Origin: Eremomyces bilateralis CBS 781.70
Taxonomy: Eukaryota; Ascomycota; Dothideomycetes; Eremomycetales; Eremomycetaceae
DNA length: 64,000 bases
Direction of reading: 5' to 3'
Assembly (NCBI RefSeq): GCF_010015585.1
Contig: NW_022985099.1
Location: forward strand, 68,403 to 132,402
Positions 1 to 13,091 of the stretch are shown in pieces (the first letter of the stretch is position 1; the number at the start of each line of letters is the position of its first letter). The notes under the pieces were generated by a model. It was not told where the DNA came from. It searched no databases and saw only the letters and a list, made by a program, of their open reading frames with translations. The position numbers and the translations under genes were made by a program.

Positions 1-1286
1 TCTGTTTAGACTTGCCACTTTGGACATGTTCTATAGTTCTACAGTCTTACTCCGTACGTTGGAAAGAATCGACCTTTCAAGGGCTAGCCCTGCAGCTCCT
101 TTGCCGCCGCCCTCGACCCGCTACCGGTATTTCGGACATTGCAACGTCGCTCTGCATGGCTATAGCAGTACAGCTTGCTGCGTCTAAAGTCTGCAAGGGC
201 AAAGGATCCGGAATTTCAGGATGGTTCTGGCACGCCAATGGAAATTCCAGCTCTTTCATGCCGGCTGAATCGTATAGAGTGGGGATGAAGCCGTTGAAAG
301 TCCGTCCATGCTCGCAAGATACGGACGTATTTCTACGAACTCTCAATTACGTACTTACTCGGATACTCACCTCTCGCCAGCCACTCCCATAGCGAGGCCG
401 TAGGGCTGCTATCATGCCATCAGCTAGGCAGCTGGCGTCCTGGTGGGGCATCCTGAGCCGCCACAGGCTAGCGATGATATGCATGCGATCGCCGCGAATC
501 ACGACGAATATGCGATGCTGGAGGACATTTGGAATGATCCTCAGCAGGGCTGAAAATTGTGCACGAGGCACACCAGACCGATGATTGATCAAAATTCAAA
601 ACGACTCCAGCGTCAACGAAAATCGGGCAACTGAATCGTTAGTCGAGAGAGCCAATAACAGAGTGGAATTGACATTTCACAATGATGCCGACCTGATCAA
701 TCCAAGCTGAGAATATCAAATGTCTCACAATGAGCCATCGTCTCTTGAATTGTGCTAACGATCATATCTGATTATGGATCAATAAATACGAATTGGATAT
801 AGGTAGGTATCCATCGCGTAACCTGCTGCTAACTAATTAAGGTTCCAGCTGCCTCTCTTCCATCTCACTCCGCTCACGAGCCCAATAATATCTAGCGGTG
901 GCAAATCCTTTCGGCTTATATTGACTCAGTACTGTACAAAATCGAGCAAACGCGATGGATCCAGACCTTGTCTGAATTGATGGCGCTGATAGCCGATCGG
1001 AGCTGCCATGTTGCTAATGCTTACACCATATAGCTGGCAATCATCCCTTCGTGTCGGACGAGACTTTCCTATTTCCGTATATGCTCATCGGTGGCGTGAT
1101 ACATGGACGGATATCTGAGTAGGAGAAACAGGGTGAAACATGTCATCAATGGATACACTCTAATCATCATGCAGAAGACTCTTCATCCTAGTAACGATAC
1201 AAGAAAGGCCAAATCTCGTGGCCTCGACAACCCAAATATCCGCGGATCAACAATTTCTGAACCCAATCAAAACAATTCACTCATAT
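1..1286. other. Left edge, no supported gene
   Basis: I see no gene here that I can support. The longest open frames are about 80-125 codons, start at non-ATG codons or overlap on both strands, and show no recognisable domain. The right part is the 3' flank of the minus-strand gene that ends at 1287. A gene continuing from outside the window cannot be excluded. Confidence 0.5.
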
Positions 1287-3016
1287 TCAGTCTGGCTTGG
1301 GGACAATTGGATTCATATGTTCGTGTCCCTGAATCAATTCAAGACAGGCCCGCTTCATCATCTCAACCAAAGCGCGGAAAAGGGGTTGACCCGGATTAGA
1401 GATCCTGACGACAAGCAAAGTGAAAATCGCGGAAAAGACTCCGCAGCGAAAATCAGTAGAGAGAAAGAAACTCAGTAACCCGGACGCTTCCATCGACAAC
1501 GTGAGAAGCGCCACCGCGAAGGTCCAGATCGAGGCCAACGAGATTATGCCTAACATCAACACGACACAGTGGACGGGAAGGGGCGGTTGAGGGGTCGATG
1601 TCGGAGTTGTCGGAGCGGGATCTATTGTGCCAGATTAGTTAGCACTTGTCAAAACTCCTAGACCATAAAGAAGAAGGGTATGTATGCGAGGAGCGAATAA
1701 AACAACTAACCTTCAATAGGCTGTCCCGCACCCTTTTCATTGGCACCATGCTGGTCTTTGCCGGTAATGACGACGGGGAGTTTCTTGCTCCGTCTTGTCC
1801 GGCCTCGGGGCCTATCAGCTGAAGGTTTCTCTTTCGACTTGCGACGTTCACGATCCGAAGTTTCTGCCTCTCGATTGTCGTGCTGAGTCGGCATGAACCC
1901 TCGCCCTCCACGAGTCGAGCTGACGGGTTCCCGAGGCGTCTGGCCAGGGGGCACGCTTCGGGGACCATTCCCTGCATTTGATGCCGCGGGTCTGGTATCA
2001 CCAGTGCCAGCTTTGTCACTAGAAAGGAAGTTCCAAACACCTTGCCATGAATATCGAGGTTTGTGCGGTCGAGTCGAGGCATGCGGATGATCACGCCGGG
2101 CCGACGCTGTTCGATCACCGGGCCGACCTCGATGACGTTTTCTGGGGCCCTCGCCTCGGATACGCTCCTCCGGTATCCTGTGACGACCATCGCGAGCGTT
2201 ATTCGGTGTCGCGGGACGACCACCGCGAGTGCCGTTCCGTGTCGTATCTACATCGTCTGGTTCTTCGCCGGCCTCGACTTGTTTAAGGTCATGGAACATC
2301 TCCTCACGGTCGGGATCTGTCCCTTCATCCCCCCCAACAGCACCACCCACGTGGGCCAGATTTTCAATGCTCTGGGCCATCAAATCCGCCGGGTCATCCG
2401 GGAGCGCTCCGCTCATATTGGGGTCATCGCCGAGGTCCTCCACGGTTGCTTGAACCCTTCTCTTTCCGCTCGTGAGGCTTGTGGCCTTAGTACTTCTCTC
2501 GGCGTTCTCGCCATTCTCATCTATCGCGCTGAAAACTTCATCTCCGAGAACCCTTCTGGTATTGGCTCTGGACGACCCCGACTTCAATGTTTGTGCTGGT
2601 GGATGTCGGCCATGGTGGTTGGGGGGTGATGGTGGTTGGGCATGGGTAGAATCGGTGAAGGACACACTGATCGGGTGGTATGGTTCGGGATGAGATGCTA
2701 AATCCGGGATGGAAGAAGCCGCTGTGGAAGAGCGACCACGGTGCGCACGACTGGATTCCATCCTTTGGGACTTTCGATCGGGATTATCGTGACCGGACTC
2801 GGCTTGGTGCTCAGTGCGGATACGCCGCGGCGTACTCGTCTGTTTAAATCTAGAAGAACGGGCTTCCTGCGAAGGGCCAGTACTAAAACGCGGACTGGGA
2901 CTGGAGTTGGGCGCTGTATCCAAGGTGAAGCAGTTAGCACACACTCAAAATCGGGGGAGGAAGAACGAGCAGTTATTGGAAGGTGATTCGGAGAACTCAC
3001 GGTGAGCGGACGACAT
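1287..3016 (-). CDS. Disordered protein with C-terminal membrane segment
   Basis: Function not recognised. The model has three exons read from high to low coordinates: 3016-3001, 2913-1711 and 1621-1287, giving 517 residues. Intron 1 (2914-3000) has donor GTGAGT, branch TGCTAAC and acceptor ACAG. Intron 2 (1622-1710) has donor GTTAGT, branch TGCTAAC and acceptor ATAG. The first exon is only 16 nt and holds the start codon (MSSAH), so a plain ORF search misses the true N-terminus. Residues 1 to about 400 are low complexity and rich in Ser, Pro, Arg, Asp and Glu, with clusters of basic residues near the end of exon 2. Exon 3 encodes one or two hydrophobic stretches (around VLMLGIISLASIWTFAVALL and CGVFSAIFTLLVV) and then a short tail. 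It is probably a membrane-anchored protein with a large disordered cytosolic or lumenal part. The splice fits are strong; the role is unknown. Confidence 0.75.
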
Positions 3017-3902
3017 TGTCGTGGTTGTTCAAGGTACTTGATCGGCACCGTACGCAGAGGTCGAGCACTAATAGAAGACAATAGCAAGGACACACGCAAC
3101 AGCGCAACAGAAAGGACGGCTCGAATTAAAGGAATGCCATTGCGTGCACTCAGGCGCACCATGGGGATACCAGTAATTACCTGAATCAGTGTGGTAGCAA
3201 CAGCACCAGCGAGCGGCCTCTGACACCGGAGGATAACACGGCCTCAGGTGGGCAGGCAGCAACTATACCACCAGGTCGAAGTCCTCGTCCTCCGTCCGGT
3301 GAGTATATCATGGCCCAATCGAAGGACAGGACAGCTTCACGTCGCTGTCAACTGGGGGGAACGTCGCCCCGCCAAGGGGATTGAGGCCGTCTTTTACACG
3401 TCGACATGCAGAGCCACACGAAACACTACTTTTCCATTCGCTCGACCACTTTCTAGAGGAAGGGACAGATCCACAAGCGGCCACGACGTCATTGATCATA
3501 TCGAGTGTGAAATGGTGGGAAAAGTACGTACCATCCAGGAAAGGGAGCGAGGCTGGCGTGGAGTTATCAGTTATATACCTTTGAGGCTTCGAATCGGAGT
3601 GGTAGCTAGCACACGGTCCGGTCCGATTGTCCGTGAGATGGTGAGACGGTAGCCATACTCATGTTCCGTCCCGGTTAGCCTATCAGGTCACAGGTGTTAA
3701 TGGGCGTTCACGCTAAGGCGTGATCCGGTCATCATTCAAGCCACCCAGAAAACCATACTACTTCCGTACAATCGCGTGTCGGGTCAGTTGGTACGAGGGA
3801 ATTGCAAAAGAACGCTTGTTTCAAACGGCATGGATACGAACAAATGCGAAGTTACATTCAGAATACGCACACATCAGGTTCTGGACCAGCTAGCCAGATG
3901 AG
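3017..3902. other. Intergenic, no gene seen
   Basis: This is the 5' flank of the minus-strand membrane protein and the 3' flank of the FAD oxidoreductase. Open frames on the plus strand (for example 3248-3652) lack any recognisable motif. I see no RNA gene. Confidence 0.5.
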
Positions 3903-5557
3903 CTACGCATCATAAAGTCGTCCGCTACGCTCCACCAGCAGATCGCCGCCCACGCAAGGTGTGCACCAGAGGGTATTCGTTGGATCGTACTTCTTCTTCA
4001 CTTCCAGCAGACGCGCGTAATGTTCACCACCACCGAAGAACGTTGTTTTCCAATCCCGCTCACTCGGAGAAGCTTCGTTGAGATACGCCCCATGATTAGC
4101 ACTCAGAGGATCCATAGCTGATACAGGGGAGCCCCCGATGCCCATCACAATCATGTGCATAACCGCATCGCGCCACGCAGGGTTCAGTCCGGTGTCCAGA
4201 TCACGGTTCTGCGCGACTCTACCTCCAGCATTGGGATATGGAAGGACGCTAGACAGGCCGCCGGTCACGGAGGAGAGCATCTTTCGAATGGCTGGGATAT
4301 TGCCCTCATTTAACGCATCGCGAGCCAACAACCTTGAGGTCATCAAACCGCCGAGCTGCCTCGCCTTGAGCTTCTCCGATTCCGCGGCTTCTTTGAACAA
4401 TTCCCGCTTGGAGGTGGTACCTCTATCGACGACCTGGTCCAACGAAACAGTGACGCCGAGTTGGCGCATTCTCTCCGCAATTGGATTGAAGAATTCAGAG
4501 ATCTCCTGAGCGGTTTTGCCGGGTGCACGTAACCTGGACGAGTAGGATGATCCGCTCATGGTAGGGTAGCCTGAGAGACCGAAGTCGGTCATATTTGGCG
4601 TCATGGCGAAGAGGTATGCCATTGCATCGAGATAACCCCGTCCACGAACTGATATCTGGATTCCGTTCATGGTGGGAAGCGGGTACGCTCTCGTGATCAG
4701 TCGAGTAACGATGCCAAATGTGCCGCCACCACCGCCGCGGAGTGCGAAGAAGAGGTCCTGATTCTGGTAGTCGTTCGCAATGAGAATGGCTCCGCTGGGG
4801 ACGACGATTTCGAATTCCAGGGCGTTATCACAACCCATGCCATACTGATTTGACAGAGGACCATGGCCACCGCCTTGGATCCATCCACCGGCTGCTCCGA
4901 CTGACTATCCCGTTTATTCAGTAATGTCCTGTCTTTCCAGGGCGAGAATTCTTACTGCCGTTGCACCATGAACGATCATCAGACGTTCCCGTTCAACAAA
5001 AGGATAAACCTCCTCAAAAGCCGTCCCTCCTGCTATGCCGACCGCTGCTTGAGGTGCAGTGCCATTCGGAGCCCCGGTAGCCACCCACTCAGGGACAATT
5101 TGATATCCTTTCATAGTTCGTGTGTATATCAAAAGGGACCCTGAGCCTCCATTTCTGTTCTGACTGTTAGAAAAGTAGGCGCTGTTTGTCAGGAACAAGC
5201 TTATACCTTGACATGAAGTCATGCCCCGTGCCTTTCACAGAGACGCGGACTTTATTCGCCGTTGCGAACTTCATCCCAGCGCTGACATCTTGGGCTGTCT
5301 TTGCGGCAAGCACATAGGCTCCTTGAGACGAAGTGCACTCCGTGGCCGGACATTTGGACAGTCGGCCACCGGTTGCTTGACCCAACTCTTGCCATGCTGC
5401 GGAGGTTGGCCAACCAGCGGCTCCAGGATACTGTTCTCCAAAATCAGATGCTATTAACTCTCCCTCAGTATGAATGTCTCACATTTTTCGCTTGTGCATT
5501 TACTGACGAACCCCACGCTGATAATGATATGAGAAAGAGTGGAAACAAAGAAATCAT
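3903..5557 (-). CDS. Secreted berberine-bridge-type FAD oxidoreductase
   Basis: Predicted flavin-dependent oxidase of the PCMH/VAO superfamily with a C-terminal berberine-bridge (BBE) segment; the substrate is unknown. The four exons (5557-5483, 5430-5207, 5163-4956, 4904-3903) total 1509 nt and encode 502 residues. The introns are 52, 43 and 51 bp with GT..AG ends. Exon 1 encodes a clear signal peptide (MISLFPLFLISLSAWGSSVNA), so the enzyme should enter the secretory pathway. The FAD-binding domain shows KGTGHDF, whose His95 is the usual histidyl-FAD attachment site, and the GGWIQGGGHG loop starting near residue 175. The BBE-like C-terminus ends with KKKYDPTNTLWCTPCVGGD. The position that carries the second covalent link (Cys) in bicovalent BBE enzymes reads HGATASVGAAGG here and has no Cys, so a single covalent bond is expected. 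The length is normal for the family. The neighbours give no pathway context. Confidence 0.88.
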
Positions 5558-8500
5558 GGTGCCGGAGACCTGTAATGTTGAGAGTGTGTATCAGAGTTAG
5601 GTTGGAAGCGGGACAGCTCCGGTAATGTGTTCTTCATATCTGACTCTGTGAGCCCTCAAGCTCGGGTCAAGATAAAAGATTATATGTCTGATTGGATCCG
5701 CTAATGTCATTGTCAATACCAAGGGCAATGTAGATGGCCTTGACGCATATCTGGTGAAGTATAAAAAGCTGTTTCTGCCTTATAGCTAGAACACTATTGG
5801 TAGATCGCGTAAACAGCGGCACTACTTTCAACATAAGGACTATACTTCTAATAAAGAGTAAGCCAATCAGTTATTCCGGAGACGTTTATGCCGCGGGAGA
5901 AAGGTAATGTTTGATTAAAATACCCCTGGCTTTTTTTCATAACTAGGGTTGACTGCCGGAATAGGGGAATCCACAATGGAAATTAAAGCTTTCCCAATAT
6001 CGCGAATAACTTTGAAAATAAATACTTATTTAGGGATACAGTCCAACAATTCAACGCTGAGAGCACTGAATTATGTGCATATCAAAGGAGGTACCCGCCT
6101 TGGGCAGGAAAATGCAATGCCGTTATTGCATCATTACTTGCACATACCTACATTCCAAGCTCCTCTCAAAGCGTACAAGAGAGTGTGGATTGCCTTTTAC
6201 AAGGGAAACAATGACGAACAACATCCACTGTTTAGGCGTATGAAAGAACTTATCGGCCAACAGGCAGGATCTCTTTTTTGAGGTTATTGTGGACAATGAG
6301 GCGCGAACCCAAAGTCTTTCTTTTTTCAGGAATCTTGCCCAGCTTATCTCGACCTCTTTCACAGATCTAATCCCGCTTGTCAAAATGTTTTGTTTTGAGG
6401 AATTTGTCGATCATGGAAAATGGGCTAAGAAATCCAAGTTAGGTGAGGTAGGTGTTCAGTTTCAGTCATTCACTGTTTACTCGGAGATTTGTGTTGGCGA
6501 CAAGCACTTCGAGTTTGGTATGCTGTTGACAAGGCGTTTGGTTCAAGGCGTCTCAGCGAGGGGATTGGCTTCTCAGTTTGGACGCGTCCCTTTTAGTTGT
6601 ATTAGCATTGTTCAGTCTAAACTGGAGTTCAATAACCTCCACTGACGCAAAGCTAAAGACCACCGTTTTCGCATGCATCTCAGTCCGATCACTCAGTCTT
6701 CCGTTGACTAAAGGTCATCACTCCATTTCTGCAAATACCCGTTGCTCAAATGATAACAGTGACATCTTGAGAATTAACAAACTAATAGAGGCAGCTAGAA
6801 CAGGTTCGAACATACACCAACCTCCAGCGGGAGAAATGGGTGGGGTAGACGTCCGACACACACTGAGCACATCTTCACTGCAGCATGGTCCGCAGTTTAT
6901 GCACACGACCTTTGGTATGCTGAGGATGGAGGACATTCATGTGAAAGCTAGGCCATTTCGAATGTCGGTAAGGTTAACCTGTTTAGTACGTATACTTCCG
7001 TGTGATATAATTTAGGAAATGTCCATCGGCAGTCTATGTTCCCTGCGCAATCTATGGGGCATGTTCTCGGGGGGAGTGGGGGATAACTCCATTCCGGCTG
7101 TAGATAGGATCCTATATCCAGTGAAAGGAAGCCATCGCTTACTGATACCGGTATGTTCGGCAACAGTTTGATAGGCGGGGACGTTCCATGTCATCAGCAC
7201 ATCAGAAGATGCCGGAAGTCCGCAGGGCAAACACAAGCAAAGTGCTCATGTCAGAGTTAACACTAAATGGTGGGTAAAACCGGCATTCCTAATTATACCT
7301 TACCTATCAGTCACACCGACATGCTGGCATCTTCAAAGATCCCTAACACGTTATCCGTGTGGGGCAACACTATTATGGACCTAGAGTTCCCCCTAGTCGG
7401 CGTTGTCGACAGCAACGACAGGCCGCCAACCCCCGACTTTGAAGCACTCTCGCTTGCGAAGAATAAATGAGGGAAAGCCATGCAGCCCCGACAATGAGCC
7501 ATGATGCGGGGTTGACACCCTCCTTGTAGGGGAAAGGAGGATTCCCTGGATATCAGTCATCATCCCTAGTCGGACAGGGAGAGATGCAAAGATTTGTGAG
7601 TGGATAAATGAGAGTTTCCTGGTTCACAAAAGGAGGACAACACACTGTAGAGGCATGAGGGGTTACAGAAACTAGATGAGGGGTTTGTGAAGGGGTGGTT
7701 CATGCAGGCATTCGGTGGGCAGGGCAGATATCGAGAGTTTTGTGTCCAAGGACTGCCAATACGCTTGCTGTAGCTCGTCTTTCTGCAGACAAAGAGGGGA
7801 GTTGGTAGGGAATAGTGCAATCCGAACTATAGAAGCTCAGGAAGCTACTGGTGGAAAGTATCGACATGTCGAACAGGGGATCTCCGGTAGGGCAGCGGTT
7901 GTGACCGACTGCATAACCAGTCCTCCCACTCGGCCTGAATATCTCGAGGGCAACAACGAGGAGTTGCCAGGGTTACAAGGCCATTGAGAATCTCAGAAGG
8001 ATGGTCCCGCTGGGAGCGATATGGAAAGAAACCTGATGATGTCCAACGCAGTTTAGGAGCCCACAGGGAGGACATAGGAACCATCATTTAATATTCGTTG
8101 GAGGCCACTATTGCATTCGAGTGTAATCCGAAGTTTGGCTCGATACTCAACGCTAGTTCATCCCGTTAAGATCCAGTGATCTGTACGACTTAGTCTTCCC
8201 TTCTTCGGCCCGATCGTAGCGAGAGAGCCATGATAATCATATATCCTGCCTCATCGAGTTTAGTTGCATGTAAGCCATATACGATTTGAAGAAGGCCTAC
8301 AGAGACGACATCTTGAATTCATGGCGCAATATACCACCGTAGACGCGCAACATACCTGTACTTGGGCATAGTCAACTACCGAAGGGTTTCGCGGCCGAGG
8401 TCATTAGAGGCCGCACAGTAATACTTGGCAAGATTGAGATACGCTTTCAATTGCTGCCTTCCTTGATTGATACAGGTTCCCTGCGCTCTCGCTGATAATT

Positions 8501-11500
8501 TCCAGCGGCTCCGGCGCGTTCAAAATGGGCAGATTTCCATATCAAAGTATTGGACGAAAAAGTGAGTCTGTATAAAGGCAGGTGAAATTCACCGAGGCCC
8601 GTGCAGATGAAAGGTTGATATGGATATCCTGCTGGAGATCGACCGTATCTTTACGCCACGGAGATCAAGCTCCAGAGAAATCCCAGGCTTCTCATCGGGC
8701 TACCCCACGCACAATTCGGCGACCTCAAACCGCAGATTTGAGGTTTGATGAATGAGGCTGGGGTTGGAAATATGGGAACCAGTTCAGCGGTACCGTCACC
8801 AGCAGAAACCCGAGATTGGAAGGGACAGATAGGTAGCTTTAATATTGAACTGGTACTGCAATGAATAATCGCAATCCGGGGGACCGCCGAATGATTCTCT
8901 CCGGAAGCCTTCATTGGTTACGAAGTCCCCTGGTGCTACCAAGCGGGATGAACGGAAACCGGACAGTGCTGTTCACATGGTCTTTTCTAATCGCAATGAT
9001 GGGCTGATTCAGGAATTCGGCGGAAGGAACCGGGATATTTGATATCGATCGAAAGAGGAGTCAAGCATAGCCTTGATAGAGAACTTGAAGCTGCGGTTAC
9101 ATCTCAGATAAAGTGCATTAATTCCATGTACCATCTGGAATCTCTTTAGACTGTCGGCGTATCGGGGTTTGAAGATAGGAAAATTCGATATAGACCGTCA
9201 AACTAGGACTTGAACGCTGCTCGGCAAGATATGAACCTCCGGAAAAATTGTGAAGCACGGTACACACTTCTGAGGTTGTAGAATACCACATCCAAGACGC
9301 CATTTGATCGGCGCGGAGTTCATTTTCCTGGTCCGGTGATTCTGCCTTGGTTGTACGTATCCAGGTCCACGTATGAGGACTGATCAGGCCAGTCCGGTGC
9401 CCGTAAAACGGCCTTCGGAGCAAATCTGTGTTGGAAATGAAGAGTGACTTGGACCAGGACAGGGTCCATGGCAATATACCAAACCCTGTAATATGTCCGA
9501 ACTTCAGGGCTTCCAGAATCTTTCGGCTTTCAAGGCAACAGGTGTTGCAGGTACGTCATGGCTCGGGGCAATCAAAACGTACCTGAAGGTCTCGGAGCTC
9601 CGGAGCCGGAATCGTGAGACGAGTACGAATATGTCAAGGCTAGACGTCCCTTCACCGTCAAAACATTAATCTTTTGTTAATATAGGCAAGGGCAGGACTG
9701 ATTCTGATGGTGGACATCCTTCTCGAAGATCGCTACATTCCGAATATACCAATGAGTGGTTGTTAATTTCCGGTTCCAGGGACGATGTACAGACGAGCAT
9801 GGGTGGTTTCATCTGAGTTCATTGCCATCCCATGCTCTCTCGTCAGAAGACAAACCCGGTATATGGCAGTCGCTTCTGAAAGGATCATGCATGTCCAATC
9901 ATCATGCCCTTGTCCTATCAGTCGAAGATGCATCGCTGTTCGAAGCAAACGCACAGCGACAGCCTGATCACAGCCCGAAGACAAGGGAATTAATCCATCC
10001 AGGGCTGTTGATTTTGTGAATACCCAACACACTGGGTAATCTGACTCTTCGTAGTTCATCATATGTCTTCCGGGTGTTTTGAGTTCAGAAATCAGGACAG
10101 GATGAACACGACTCGTTTCGTCTCATATTATCTGTGGAACAGGTTCCATAAAATCAGATGCTTCAAGGAACAGCTCAGCCATTCATATTCCGTGGAATCC
10201 TCAAAGATTAATGCCGAGCTGCAATTTCGAGCTCAAGCACTTGACAGGTGTTATGTATTCCATGTGCGTGAGAGGAGGAATTCAAGAATAACAGCCATCA
10301 GATGAAGAGAGGTGAGTGCCTAAGTGGTGGCTTGTGATGATGTGGGTGGCTGGAATACGAGAGGCCTGGGCTTCAATGCTGGTTGAAAATATGAAATCTA
10401 TCCCCCACAACATCAGGAATGGATCGCTGGGTTGTGGACATATCATCTCGTTGGTGAATCTCTGCGATTCTGATAAATGAACAGCCTATAACGGATGCAG
10501 ATGCTGGAAAGAGCTTTTGTTACATGTCCCTTTTTAGAGGTTTCCCACTGCCTAAACAGGAGGTGACTGAAGAGGCGCTTGACGGAAACTTTCCACTGAT
10601 ATAACTACATGAGTTTTGCTTCTAAAGTAGGGTATATTGTGTATCCTACCGGTATTGATGTGTGTAATCTTTCACCCCAATGCTTTGTTGGCATATCTTT
10701 TTACTACAATTTCCTTTCGATCCAAAGATATTCCTTTGCAGAATTCCTACCAGCAAATGTGTCAATCTTCAAATACTTTCCAATAATACAAGCTAGGATT
10801 ACGATACTGTCTGGGTTCAGTTAGTATTCCTTTGGCTTCGGTGGCCCTATTTCATCGAGTTAATCGCCGGCATGCTTGGATTCGACGCCTCCGGGCGACG
10901 ATCCACCATTCCACCTGAGGGCAAGTGTCCGGCCCCAGCCACCGGGAAAAGGTCCATATGCAGCCATCATCACGTTCATGTTGGCTGTACGGAGTACGGA
11001 AGTATGATCATACATATTTGATTGATGATATAGAACAGGATCGAGACACAAGACCGGTTTCGCACCTAATGTTTCGATATGGAGTCATAGCTTTACCGGG
11101 GCGGCTCAACACAAACTGAACGATGCATGCAAGTCTCAGCTTAAAGGCTTGAGGATCAAAGCGAAGTCCGTGATGCCTGTCACGAAGTGACCCAGGCACA
11201 TAGATCTTACATTTCGGTGACAGGATCTCTGTGCAATCAAGGCAATTGGTCAATACAGCATTCGAATTCCAGATTGGCCTCTCAGCAACGATTTATCACC
11301 TAGATCAGGCCAGCATATCACTCAGAGCCTCACTTTCGATCTCTGTTCAACTGCGACAGTGGACCAAACGGCGGCTGTAGCACGTTGTTGGACTGTTCCT
11401 GGTATTTCATGCAGCGCCTGTCCGAACAAGCTGAGACTTCGATGAGTTCTAGCAGGCATTTTGCTTCTAACGGTGTTACACAACCTATCTCGACTGGTCT

Positions 11501-12139
11501 TGATTGCACTGATATCCACCTGTGCTCCGCAGCGGAGACTGTCCCCCGACATTGTGGCTTGCGAGCGGTTTTAGGGCAACACACGCTGGTCATCCGGGTG
11601 CCCGGTAGAAGGTTCTGTATACACGTCTGTTCCGATGTCTTCAGGCATGGCGCGGCAGGGATTTTGTGGTCGATAACTGCCTGGTGTACGTCTCTGACCT
11701 GACGTGTTTCCGCCCGCGATGCAAAAGTGTCACATTCCTGATCCATGCTGTCCCTCATCCCAACCATGACACTTTGGAATCATTCAAGCATCTGTTACGC
11801 AAGGTTTTGATAGCGTTTTGGACTCCAATGTCGAAGGGATACTCTTGCGGGTGCGGAGTCTGGAACCAGGACCGTGTAGCCTGGAAGTCCATCGTGTGGA
11901 CGTTGAAGGCCATGCCGGACTTTTCTGTTTTTGTTGAAAGATGCATCTCACATGTGGAGCAAAGCAGAGTGTTCTGTCACATCCACAGTATCTGCATGAT
12001 TCATTGTCCCGGGTTGCCACCTTACGCCATTTGCAGATTTGCTAGCGAAGACGCGCATGCGTTCTTATTGACGGCTTTTGGAACTTGCATTCACGTTGCA
12101 TGCACGCTCCGATTTCACTCCACCTCATACCAATCTACT
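5558..12139. other. Gene-poor region with broken coding-like pieces
   Basis: Across about 6.6 kb I find no gene with a convincing start, splice pattern and domain. Several frames of 80-145 codons exist, but most begin at TTG or GTG and change frame quickly. On the minus strand near 8.6-8.95 kb a readable piece (GFRRESFGGPPDCDYSLQYQ, then other frames) and pieces near 9.1-9.5 kb and 11.3-11.8 kb look like coding relics rather than random sequence, but I cannot name the family. There is no reverse transcriptase or DDE transposase motif and no obvious terminal repeat. It may be old inactivated genes or fast-evolving intergenic DNA. Confidence 0.45.
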
Positions 12140-12905
12140 CTACTGCAGACATTCAGAACAACGATAGCCCGCGCAATGGGTGCAGGGTAAAGATTGGACC
12201 AGCCGTGCGATTGACGTCCCCGACTCTGAGCCTAGAAGACGGGTTCCCACCGGGGACACCCATTCCCGGGCGGATCGTGGGACGCTTCGCTTCGCTGACC
12301 ATCCCCCATGATGAAAACCGTCGCGACACGGCGACACAAGATGTCCCTGCTCATACTTGGGGAACCAGTCCTCGCATTTGTGCCCCGCAGATGACGGGCC
12401 ATTTCCCCCAAAACAATTCATAAGCACGTAAGTGAGCATATCCTTGACAGCGGGCGCCGAGTAAGGGTCTGCCACACGCCCTCTTTCAACATCGATGCCC
12501 ATCAACTCACGATCTATCAACATCCGATTTCTATCTCCCCAATCGCCGTTGGATCCTAGCCCTGCCAACTCCCATAGCTGCCCAGCCTTAACGTTGTGGA
12601 CAGCCACCGTCATTGGAATCAGACCCTGTCGAAAGGGTTCATCTAGGATCAGCCTTGTTTCCTCACCTAACAGCTACATACGACAAGCCTCGGTTGCTTC
12701 ATGACAACATGCCCGGGGATAGTTGACCTCAATCCTGGAAAGTACCCTTCGTTCCATCGAAGGTCGGCGCCTGTACGGACGCCGTTAGCGATTAGGTGAC
12801 AGCCGGCTCTAGGTCTGACGATCCCTCAGTCCGTCGATCCAGATACACCATTGATAGAAGGGCTGGTTCGCAGCCTTCAGCGCTTGCACAAGAGTCCTTC
12901 CATGT
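12140..12905 (-). pseudogene. Probable relic of an unrecognised protein gene
   Basis: On the minus strand a 157-codon frame (12613-12140) continues upstream as LILDEPFRQGLIP directly before MTVAVHNVKAGQLWELAG. It has the amino-acid make-up of a real protein, for example GIDVERGRVADPYSAPAVKD. Farther upstream, readable pieces (GADLRWNEGYFPGLRSTIPG near 12.7 kb and EPALLSMVYLDRRTEG near 12.85 kb) lie in other frames, and I see no good donor and acceptor sites to join them. That suggests at least two frame changes, so a decayed gene is likelier than an intact spliced one. I do not recognise the family. It lies head to head with the velvet gene at 13092. Confidence 0.35.
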
Positions 12906-13091
12906 CCGCCGTATATGGGAAAATCGAGTATTGCTGGCTTTGTTCCCAGACACGATTCACTCTTAGAACGGCCCTTTTTCCCTTCGTCTTATTCTCCCGC
13001 CCCTTCTGACATCGGTTTGCTGCAGACTGGATTTCCGGATGTGGTATTTCCCCAAGACATCCGGAACTGAGTTTCGTTAAATTCGTCACGC

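Noticed and set aside
2063-2629. 188-codon plus-strand frame
   Set aside because: It lies antisense inside exon 2 of the minus-strand membrane protein, whose splice sites fit well; it has no domain.
3903-5557. Secondary-metabolite gene cluster around the FAD oxidase
   Set aside because: No backbone enzyme, P450 or transporter lies next to it; the neighbours are unrelated.
10310-10420. C/D-box snoRNA suggested by a GTGATGATG word
   Set aside because: No D box (CTGA) or closing stem at the right distance.
11666-12190. 174-codon plus-strand frame
   Set aside because: It has a Cys/His/Phe-rich mixture without order, overlaps the minus-strand relic and has no domain.
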